From Liolophura sinensis (Eukaryota; Mollusca; Polyplacophora; Chitonida; Chitonidae), in assembly GCF_032854445.1 (NCBI RefSeq), contig NW_027017974.1, positions 62,001 through 126,000 on the forward strand: a stretch of 64,000 nucleotides of DNA, written 5' to 3'. The notes beneath the pieces are model-generated. The model searched no databases and had not been told where the DNA came from. It saw only the letters and a program-made list of their open reading frames with translations. Shown here piece after piece: positions 1 through 9,092 of the stretch. Position numbers and translations under genes: made by a program. Every line of letters begins with the position of its first letter. Positions within the stretch are counted from its first letter, which is position 1.

Positions 1-70
1 GGTCATTACTATATTCAACTTTTGACTATAAGTTATGTGCCCTTCGGTAGCCCAGAAAACCTGAAATCTT

Positions 71-83
71 TGGGCTAAGCCCA
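71..83. other. Odd palindrome TGGGCT-A-AGCCCA
   Basis: Two 6-bp arms around a single central A. In F-type and some other monomers the centre becomes gggccaagccc or gggcccagccc. In the plus reading frame the central TAA is also the stop that ends many of the short open frames, so its CAA variant lengthens them. Confidence 0.5.
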
Positions 84-225
84 TTTAACTCACCCAGCAA
101 TTGCCTTACTTCGAAGTGCAAGACAATCTCAATGTCTTTATCTACGTGTAGAAAAACCACACCATTTGTACGTGAAAAACACAAGGTACTTGATACAGTC
201 TGCTGTAAAAAGTACAACTGAACAC

Positions 226-242
226 TGACCCACTTCAGTAAG
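226..242. other. S-type lineage linker (example)
   Basis: The form gacccacttcagtaagg defines S-type monomers, the most common class. Alternatives at the same place are gacccacatttataagg (F, example 1326-1342) and gaccacaga followed by cccacatgaataagg (N, example 5708-5731). The flanks on both sides are nearly invariant, so this is a block of linked substitutions rather than an insertion. Confidence 0.75.
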
Positions 243-1077
243 GTGCCAAAAGATGCGGAATTGAGCCAGGCATCGGCAGCTGTTACAAAATTGCAAATAT
301 CCCTGTTTTCCATGGAGTAAGAGCCGTTGCTGGGCACGTGATTATGACATCAATGATCATTGAATTGTCGCTACACCCAAAAGTATTGGTCGGAGAGCAA
401 CGCGGTTTGCACCATTCGATTTTACGTCACAAAATACGTCGGATTAGCCACTTACTAGCAGCACTGGAACAGTTTTTCCACTTTTGCATTTTTGCCTGGT
501 CTTTTTGTTAATTGAAATCGGCTACACTGTACTCTGTACAATCGCGACTGGTCATTACTATATTCAACTTTTGACTATAAGTTATGTGCCCTTCGGTAGC
601 CCAGAAGACGCCAAATCTTTGGGCTAAGCCCATTTAACTCACCCAGCAATTGCCTTACTTCTAAGTGCAAGACAATCTCAATGTCTTTATCTACGTGTAG
701 AAAAACCACACCATTTGTACGTGAAAAAACACAAGGTACTTGATACAGTCTGCTGTAAAAGGTGCAACTGAACACTGACCCACATTTATAAGGTGCCAAA
801 AGATGCGGAATTGAGCCAGGCATCGGCAGCTGTTGAAAAATTGCAAATTTCCCTGGTTTCCATGGAGTAAGAGCCGTTGCTGTGCACGTGATTATGACAT
901 CAATGATTGTTGAATTGTCACCACAGCCAAAAGTATTGGTCGGAGAGCAACGCGGTTTGCACCATTTGATTTGTCGTCACAAAATACGTCGGATTAGCCT
1001 CTTACCAGCAGCACGGGAACAGTTTTTCCACTTTTGCATTTTTACCTGGTGTTTTTGTTAATTGAAATCGGCTACAC

Positions 1078-1090
1078 TGTACTCTGTACA
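1078..1090. other. Inverted repeat TGTAC-TCT-GTACA next to TCGCGA
   Basis: A 13-bp imperfect palindrome (5-bp arms, 3-base centre) at the monomer end, followed within three bases by the CpG palindrome TCGCGA. A recurrent alternative form is TGTAC-TAT-GTACC, in which the outer pair is lost. The alternative marks specific lineages, including N2-to-S1 and the A monomers of the right higher-order repeat. Confidence 0.5.
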
Positions 1091-1218
1091 ATCGCGACTG
1101 GTCATTACTATATTCAACTTTTGACTATAAGTTATGTGCCCTTCGGTAGCCCAGAAGACGCCAAATCTTTGGGCCAAGCCCATTTAACTCACCCAGCAAT
1201 TGTCTTACTTCTAAGTCG

Positions 1219-1237
1219 AAGACAATCTCAATGTCTT
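1219..1237. other. Short inverted repeat AAGACA/TGTCTT
   Basis: A 6-bp stem, AAGACA then TGTCTT, separated by seven bases (atctcaa), conserved in most monomers. Changes in the subfamily at 53-58 kb (aagaaaatctc) destroy the left arm. No stable long stem surrounds it, so it is weak as an RNA structure. Confidence 0.5.
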
Positions 1238-1292
1238 TATCTACGTGTAGAAAAACCACACCATTTGTACATGAAAAACACAAGGTACTTGA

Positions 1293-1306
1293 TACAGTCT
1301 GCTGTA
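1293..1306. other. Short inverted repeat TACAG/CTGTA
   Basis: A 5-bp stem with a 4-base loop, TACAG-tctg-CTGTA, repeated in nearly every monomer. It lies between the ACGTG motifs and the lineage-specific linker. A change to tatg in the loop is seen near 28204. Confidence 0.45.
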
Positions 1307-1407
1307 AAAAGTACAACTGAACACTGACCCACATTTATAAGGTGCCAAAAGATGTGGAATTGGGCCAGGCATCGGCAGCTGTTAAAAAATTGCAAATTTC
1401 CCTGGTT

Positions 1408-1415
1408 TCCATGGA
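1408..1415. other. TCCATGGA palindrome, once per monomer
   Basis: An 8-bp palindrome containing CCATGG, present in nearly every monomer about 20 bp before CACGTG. It is useful as a phase mark and predicts a 549-bp ladder with an enzyme cutting CCATGG. Rare losses, such as the indel near 26119, break the ladder. Confidence 0.65.
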
Positions 1416-1433
1416 GTAAGAGCCGTTGCTGTG

Positions 1434-1439
1434 CACGTG
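1434..1439. other. CACGTG palindrome (E-box/G-box core), once per monomer
   Basis: The hexamer CACGTG sits in gct(gg/gt/ac)gCACGTGatt and recurs about every 549 bp. It is the canonical core bound by many bHLH factors in eukaryotes. Binding here is not shown by the sequence. Most copies keep it; copies that lost it include 35860, 39702 and 44643 (cacgag), 25594, 33114, 38055 and 41898 (catgtg), 24494 (cccgtg), 51780 (tcgtg), 52330 (cacatg) and 54535 (cacgta), positions approximate. Confidence 0.6.
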
Positions 1440-1448
1440 ATTATGACA

Positions 1449-1462
1449 TCAATGATCATTGA
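1449..1462. other. 14-bp perfect palindrome TCAATGATCATTGA
   Basis: TCAATGATCATTGA equals its own reverse complement. It occurs in the subset of monomers that combine gacaTCAATG with ATTGaattg, such as those starting at 1100 and 2747. In most others it decays to AATGATCATT (10 bp) because the outer bases become aaatg or attca. It could form a cruciform or bind a dimeric protein, but no function can be read from the sequence. Confidence 0.6.
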
Positions 1463-3841
1463 ATTGTCACTACAGCCAAAAGTATTGGTCGGAGAGCAAC
1501 GCGGTTTGCACCATTTGATTTGTCGTCACAAAATACGTCGCATTAGCCTCTTACCAGCAGCACGGGAACAGTTTTTCCACTTTTGCATTTCTACCTGGTG
1601 TTTTTGTTAATTGAAATCGGCTACACTATACTCTGTACAATCGCGACTGGTCATTACTATATTCAACTTTTGACTATAAGTTATGTGCCCTTCGGTAGCC
1701 CAGAAGACGCCAAATCTTTGGGCCCAGCCCATTTAACTCACCCAGCAATTGTCTTACTTCTAAGTCGAAGACAATCTCAATGTCTTTATCTACGTGTAGA
1801 AAAACCACACCATTTGTACATAAAAAACACAAGGTACTTGATACAGTCTGCTGTAAAAAGTACAACTGAACACTGACCCACTTCAGTAAGGTGCCAAAAG
1901 ATGCGGAATTGAGCCAGGCATCGGCAGCTGTTGAAAAATTGCAAATTTCCCTGGTTTCCATGGAGTAAGAGCCGTTGCTACGCACGTGATTATGACATCA
2001 ATGATCATTCAATTGTCGCTACAGCCAAAAGTATTGGTCGGAGAGTAACGCGGATTGCACCATTCGATTTTTCGTCACAAAATACGTCGGATCAGCCTCT
2101 TACTAATAGCACTGGAACAGTTTTTCCACTTTTGCATTTTTGCCTGGTCTTTTTGTTAATTGAAACCGGCTACACTGTACTCTGTACAATCGCGACTGGT
2201 CATTACTATATTCAACTTTTGACTATCAGTTATGTGCCCTTCGGTAGCCCAGAAGACCTGAAATCTTTCGGCCAAGCCCATTTAACTCACCCAGCAATTG
2301 TCTTACTTCTAAGTGCAAGACAATCTCAATGTCTTTATCTACGTGTAGAAAAACCACACCATTTGTACGTAAAAAACACAAGGTACTTGATACAGTCTGC
2401 TGTAAAAAGTACAACTGAACACTGACCCACTTCAGTAAGGTGCCAAAAGATGCGAAATTGAGCCAGGCATCGGCAGCTGTTACAAAATTGCAAATTTCCC
2501 TGGTTTCCATGGAGTAAGAGCCGTTGCTGGGCACGTGATTATGACATCAATGATCATTGAATTGTCGCTACAGCCAAAAGTATTGGTCGGAGAGCAACGC
2601 GGTTTGCACCATTCGATTTCACGTCACAAAATACGTCGGATTAGCCACTTACCAGCAGCACTGGAACAGTTTTTCCACTTTTGCATTTTTGCCTGGTCTT
2701 TTTGTTAATTGAAATCGGCTACACTGTACTCTGTACAATCGCGACTGGTCATTACTATATTCAACTTTTGACTATAAGTTATGTGCCCTTCGGTAGCCCA
2801 GAAGACGCCAAATCTTTGGGCCAAGCCCATTTAACTCACCCAGCAATTGTCTTACTTCTAAGTCAAAGACAATCTCAATGTCTTTATCTACGTGTAGAAA
2901 AACCACACCATTTGTACATGAAAAACACAAGGTACTTGATACAGTCTGCTGTAAAAAGTACAACTAAACACTGACCCACATTTATAAGGTGCCAAAAGAT
3001 GTGGAATTGGGCCAGGCATCGGCAGCTGTTAAAAAATTGCAAATTTCCCTGGTTTCCATGGAGTAAGAGCCGTTGCTGTGCACGTGATTATGACATCAAT
3101 GATCATTGAATTGTCACTACAGCCAAAAGTATTGGTCGGAGAGCAACGCGGTTTGCACCATTTGATTTGTCGTCACAAAATACGTCGGATTAGCCTCTTA
3201 CCAGCAGCACGGGAACAGTTTTTCCACTTTTGCATTTTTACCTGGTGTTTTTGTTAATTGAAATCGGCTACACTATACTCTGTACAATCGCGACTGGTCA
3301 TTACTATATTCAACTTTTGACTATAAGTTATGTGCCCTTCGGTAGCCCAGAAGACGCCAAATCTTTGGGCCAAGCCCATTTAACTCACCCAGCAATTGTC
3401 TTACTTCTAAGTCGAAGACAATCTTAATGTCTTTATCTACGTGTAGAAAAACCACACCATTTGTACATAAAAAAGGTACTTGATACAGTCCTGCTGTAAA
3501 AAGTACAACTAAACACTGACCCCACATTTATAAGGTGCCAAAAGATGTGGAATTGGGCCAGGCATCGGCAGCTGTTAAAAAATTGCAAATTTCCCTGGTT
3601 TCCATGGAGTAAGAGCCGTTGCTGTGCACGTGATTATGACATAAATGATCATTCAATTGTCACTACAGGCAAAAGTATTGGTCGGAAAGCAACGCGGTTT
3701 GCACCATTCGATTTTTCGTCACAAAATACGTCGGATTAGCCTCTTACCAGGCAGCACTGGAACAATTTTTCCAATTTGCATTTTTGCCTGGTCCTTTTTG
3801 TTATTGAAATCGGCTACACTGTACTATGTACCATCGCGACT

Positions 3842-6800
3842 GGTCATTACTATATTCAACTTTTGACTATATGTTATGTGCCCTTCGGTAGCCCAGAATA
3901 CATCAAATCTTTGGGCTAAGCCCATTTAACTCACCCAGCAATTGCCTTACTTCTAAGTCGAAGGACAATCTCAATGTCTTTATCTACGTGTAGAAAAACC
4001 ACACCATTTGTACATGAAAAAACACAAGGTACTTGATACAGTCTGCTGTAAAAAGTACAACTGAACACTGACCCACTTCAGTAAGGTGCCAAAAGATGCG
4101 GAATTGAGCCAGGCATCGGCAGCTGTTGAAAAATTCCAAATTTCCCTGGTTTCCATGGAGAATGAGCCGTTGCTACGCACGTGATTATGACATCAATGAT
4201 CATTCAATTGTCGCTACAGCCAAAAGTATTGGTCGGAGAGTAACGCGGATAGCACCATTCGATTTGTCGTCACAAAATACGTCGGATTAGCCTCTTACTA
4301 GTAGCACTGGAACAGTTTTTCCACTTTTGCATTTTTGCCTGGTCTTTTTGTTAATTGAAACCGGCTACACTGTACTCTGTACAATCGCGACTGGTCATTA
4401 CTATATTCAAACTTTGACCTATAAGTTATGTGCCCTTCGGTAGCCCAGAAGACGCCAAATCTTTGGGCCAAGCCCATTTAACTCACCCAGCAATTGTCTT
4501 ACTTCTAAGTCAAAGACAATCTCAATGTCTTTATCTACGTGTAGAAAAACCACACCATTTGTACATGAAAAACACAAGGTACTTGATACAGTCTGCTGTA
4601 AAAAGTACAACTAAACACTGACCCACATTTATAAGGTGCCAAAAGATGTGGAATTGGGCCAGGCATCGGCAGCTGTTGAAAAATTGCAAATTTCCCTGGT
4701 TTCCATGGAGTAAGAGCCGTTGCTGGGCACGTGATTATGACATCATGATCGTTGAATTGTCACTACAGCCAAAAGTATTGGTCGGAGAGCAACGCGGTTT
4801 GCACCATTTTGATTTGTCGTCACAAATACGTCGGATTAGCCTCTTACCAGCAGCATGGGAACAGTTTTTTCCACTTTGCATTTTTACCTGTGTTTTTGTT
4901 AATTGAAATCGGCTACACTATACTCTGTACAATCGCGACTGGTCATTACTATATTCAACTTTTGACTATAAGTTATGTGCCCTTCGGTAGCCCAGAAGAC
5001 GCCAAATCTTTGGGCCCAGCCCATTTAACTCACCCAGCAATTGTCTTACTTCTAAGTCCAAGACAATCTCAATGTCTTTATCTACGTGTAGAAAAACCAC
5101 ACCATTTGTACATAAAAAACACAAGGTACTTGATACAGTCTGCTGTAAAAAGTACAACTAAACACTGACCCACATTTATAAGATGCCAAAAAGATGTGGA
5201 ATTGGGCCAGGCATCGGCATCTGTTAAAAAATTGCAAATTTCCCTGGTTTCCATGGAGTAAGAGCGTTGCTGGGCACGTGATTATGACATCAATGATCAT
5301 TTAATTGTCAGTACAGCCAAAGTATTGGTCGGAGAGCAACGCGGTTTGCACATTCGATTTGTTCGTCACAAAATACGTCGGATTAGCCTCTTACCAGCAG
5401 CACTGGAACAGTTTTTTCCACTTTTGCATTTTTACCTGGTCTTTTTGTTAATTGAAATCGGCTACACTGTACTCTGTACAATCGCGACTGGCCATTACTA
5501 TATTCAACTTTTGACTATAAGTTATGTGCCCTTCGGTAGCCCAGAAGACGTCAAATCTTTGGGCTAAGCCCATTTAAACTCACCCAGCAATTGTCTTACT
5601 TCTAAGTCCAAGACAATCTCAATGTCTTATCTACGTGTAGAAACCCACACCATTTGTACATGAAAAACACAAGGTACTTGATACAGTCTGCTGTAAAAAG
5701 TACAACTGACCACAGACCCACATGAATAAGGTGCCAAAAGATGCGGAATGGAGCCAGGTATCGGCAGCTGTTGAAAAATTGCAAATTTCCCTGGTTTCCA
5801 TGGAGTAAGAGCCGTTGCTGTGCACGTGATTATGACATAAATGATCATTCAATTGTCACTACAGGCAAAAGTATTGATCGGAGAGCAACGCGGTTTGCAC
5901 CATTCGATTTGTCGTCACAAAAATACGTCGGATTAGCCTCTTACCAGCAGCACTGGAACAATTTTTACAATTTTGCATTTTTTGCCTGGTATTTTTGTTA
6001 ATTGAAATCGGCTACACTGTACTATGTACCATCGCGACTGGTCATTACTATATTCAACTTTTGACTACATGTTATGTGCCCTTCGGTAAGCCCAGAAGAC
6101 GTCAAATCTTTGGGCTAAGCCCATTTAACTCACCCAGCAATTGCCTTACTTCTAAGTCGAAGACAATCTCAATGTCTTTATCTACGTGTAGAAAAACCAC
6201 ACCATTTGTACATGAAAAACACAAGGTACTTGATACAGTCTGCTGTAAAAAGTACAACTAAACACTGACCACATTTATAGGTGCCAAAAGATGTGGAATT
6301 GGGCCAGGCATCGGCAGCTGTTGAAAATTGCAAATTTCCCCTGGTTTTCCATGGAGTAAGAGCCGTTGCTGGGCACGTGATTATGACATCAATGATCGTT
6401 GAATTGTCACCTACAGCCAAAAGTATGGTCGGAGAGCAACGCGGTTTGCACCATTTGATTTGTCGTCACAAAATACGTCGGATTAGCCTCTTACCAGCAG
6501 CATGGGAACAGTTTTTCCACTTTTGCATTTTTACCTGGTGTTTTTGTTAATTGAAATCGGCTACACTATACTCTGTACAATCGCGACTGGTCATTACTAT
6601 ATTCAACTTTTGACTATAAGTTATGTGCCCTTCGGTAGCCCAGAAGACGCCAAATCTTTGGCCCAGCCCATTTAACTCACCCAGCAATTGTCTTACTTCT
6701 AAGTCCAAGACAATCTCAATGTCTTTATCTACGTGTAGAAAAACCACACCATTTGTACATAAAAAAACACAAGGTACTTGATACAGTCTGCTGTAAAAAG

Positions 6801-9092
6801 TACAACTAAACACTGACCCACATTTATAAGATGCCAAAAGATGTGGAATTGGGCCAGGCATCGGCAGCTGTTGAAAAATTGCAAATTTCTTTGGTTTCCA
6901 TGGAGTAAGAGCCGTTGCTGGGCACGTGATTATGACATCAATGATCATTTAATTGTCAGTATAGCCAAAAGTATTGGTCGGAGAGCAACGCGGTTTGCAC
7001 CATTCGATTTGTCGTCACAAAATACGTCGGATTAGCCTCTTACCAGCAGCACTGGAACAGTTTTTCCACTTTTGCATTTTTACCTGGTCTTTTTGTTAAT
7101 TGAAATCGGCTACACTGTACTCTGTACAATCGCGACTGGCCATTACTATATTCAACTTTTGACTATAAGTTATGTGCCCTTCGGTAGCCCAGAAGACGTC
7201 AAATCTTTCGGCTAAGCCCATTTAACTCACCCAGCAATTGTCTTACTTCTAAGTCCAAGACAATCTCAATGTCTTTATCTACGTGTAGAAAACCCACACC
7301 ATTTGTACATGAAAAACACAAGGTACTTGATACAGTCTGCTGTAAAAAGTACAACTGACCACAGACCCACATGAATAAGGTGCCAAAAGATGCGGAATGG
7401 AGCCAGGTATCGGCAGCTGTTGAAAAATTGCAAATTTCCCTGGTTTCCATGGAGTAAGAGCCGTTGCTGTGCACGTGATTATGACATAAATGATCATTCA
7501 ATTGTCACTACAGGCAAAAGTATTGGTCGGAGAGCAACGCGGTTTGCACCATTCCGATTTGTCGTCACAAAATACGTCGGATTAGCCTCTTACCAGCAGC
7601 ACTGGAACAATTTTTACAATTTTGCATTTTTGCCTGGTATTTTTGTTAATTGAAATCGGCTACACTGTACTATGTACCATCGCGACTGGTCAATATTATA
7701 TTCAACTTTTGATTATAAGTTATGTGCCCTTCGGTAGCCCAGAAGGACGTCAAATCTTTGGGCTAAGCCCATTTAACTCACCCAGCAATTGCCTTACTTC
7801 TAAGTCGAAGACAATCTCAATGTCTTTATCTACGTGTAGAAAAACCACACCATTTGTACATGAAAAACACAAGGTACTTGATACAGTCTGCTGTAAAAAG
7901 TACAACTGAACACTGACCCACTTCAGTAAGGTGCCAAAAGATGCGGAATTGAGCCAGGCATCGGCAGCTGTTGAAAAATTGCAAATATCCCTGGTTTCCA
8001 TGGAGTAAGAGCCGTTGCTGTGCACGTGATTATGACATCAATGATCATTCAATTGTCGCTACAGCCAAAAGTATTGGTCGGAGAGCAACGCGGATTGCAC
8101 CATTCGATTTTTCGTCACAAAATACGTCGGATTAGCCTCTTACTAGTAGCACTGGAACAGTTTTTCCACTTTTGCATTTTTGCCTGGTCTTTTTGTTAAT
8201 TGAAACCGGCTACACTGTACTCTGTACAATCGCGACTAGCCATTACTATATTCAACTTTTGACTATCAGTTATGTGCCCTTCGGTAGCCCAGAAGACCTG
8301 AAATCTTTGGGCTAAGCCCATTTAACTCACCCAGCAATTGTCTTACTTCTAAGTCAAAGACAATCTCAATGTCTTTATCTACGTGTAGAAAAACCAGACC
8401 ATTTGTACGTGAAAAACACAAGGTACTTGATACAGTCTGCTGTAAAAAGTACAACTGAACACTGACCCACTTCAGTAAGGTGCCAAAAGATGCGGAATTG
8501 AGCCAGGCATCGGTAGGTGTTAAAAAATTGCAAATTTCCCTGGTTTCCATGGAGTAAGAGCCGTTGCTGGGCACGTGATTATGACATAAATGATCATTCA
8601 ATTGTCACTACAGCCAAAAGTATTGGTCGGAGAGCAACGCGGTTTGCACCATTCGATTTGCCGTCACAAAATACGTCGGATTAGCCTCTTACCAGCAGCA
8701 CTGGAACAGTTTTTCCACTTTTGCATTTTTACCTGGTGTTTTTGTTAATTGAAATCGGCTACACTGTACTCTGTACAATCGCGACTGGTCATTACTATAT
8801 TCAACTTTTGACTATAAGTTATGTGCCCTTCGGTAGCCCAGAAGACCTGAAATCTTTGGGCTAAGCCCATTTAACTCACCCAGCAATTGCCTTACTTCTA
8901 CGTGCAAGACAATCTCAATGTCTTTATCTACGTGTAGAAAAACCACACCATTTGTACGTGAAAAACACAAGGTACTTGATACAGTCTGCTGTAAAAAGTA
9001 CAACTGAACACTGACCCACTTCAGTAAGGTGCCAAAAGATGCGGAATTGAGCCAGGCATCGGCAGCTGTTGAAAAATTGCAAATTTCCCTGC
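3842..9092. repeat. Left higher-order repeat, copy a (X F1 F2 N1 F3 F4 N2 S1 S2 S3)
   Basis: Ten monomers starting at 3842, 4393, 4941, 5490, 6040, 6589, 7138, 7688, 8238 and 8787. X carries gaataca before tcaaatc, ggagaatgagcc and gagtaacgcggatagc. F3 carries catttataggtgcc, one A short. S1 carries gtcaatattatattc and gattataag. S2 carries cggtaggtgtt. S3 carries ccctgctttcc. This is the fullest copy of the left repeat. It is also rich in single-base indels between 3842 and about 7750, which its sister copies lack. Confidence 0.75.

Larger units (their letters stand above)
1100..1648. repeat. Representative satellite monomer (549 bp, F-linker type)
   Basis: A full-length unit without indels, chosen to describe the anatomy. 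In order it carries a CTTCGGTAGCCC segment, the multi-state site gac(gcc)aaatc, gggc(ca)agccc, an AAGACA/TGTCTT hairpin, ctACGTGtag, a TACAG/CTGTA hairpin, the linker (here catttataagg), a GCATCGGCAGCTG core, TCCATGGA, CACGTG, a 14-bp palindrome, a CpG-rich segment, a T-tract segment and TGTAC/GTACA followed by TCGCGA. The unit is 3 x 183 bp, but I see no similarity between its thirds, so it does not look like a fused trimer of a shorter satellite. Confidence 0.9.
857..3294. repeat. 2.4-kb duplicated block, copy 1 (monomers starting 1100-2747 and flanks)
   Basis: This 2438-bp stretch matches 9093-11530 at a constant offset of 8236 bp. I could find only a few differences, for example position 908 T against 9144 C, taactgaacac near 1315 against taaacac near 9551, and gtacgtaaaa near 2367 against gtacgtgaaa near 10603. 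Linker order is F, F, S, S, F in this copy. The left edge is set by 856 (G here, C at 9092). Such high identity over 4.4 monomers in place of the usual between-monomer divergence implies a recent event. Confidence 0.85.

Noticed and set aside
955-975. RNA polymerase III B-box-like sequence (cattcgatttc in many monomers)
   Set aside because: It matches the GGTTCGANTCC consensus only partly and no convincing A box lies upstream at a fitting distance. No tRNA, 5S or SINE structure surrounds it.
1500-1545. CENP-B box
   Set aside because: I compared the TTCG- and CGGA-containing segments on both strands with the nTTCGnnnnAnnCGGGn pattern. Only half of the key bases fit at best.
1100-1648. Alternative genetic code, because stops TAA and TAG change to CAA and CAG
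   Set aside because: A different stop (TGA) changes to TGG in the same frame and at least one TGA stays in every unit. The changes are ordinary transitions linked to lineage haplotypes.
1100-1648. Shorter subrepeat inside the 549-bp unit (for example 183 bp x 3)
   Set aside because: Comparing the three thirds by eye shows no shared segments beyond short ACGTG and GTACAA-type words.
1931-2425. Plus-strand open frame of 164 codons
   Set aside because: It exists only where TAG became CAG and TAA became CAA in this lineage (also at 10167-10661). Most monomers have both stops. Nothing suggests translation.
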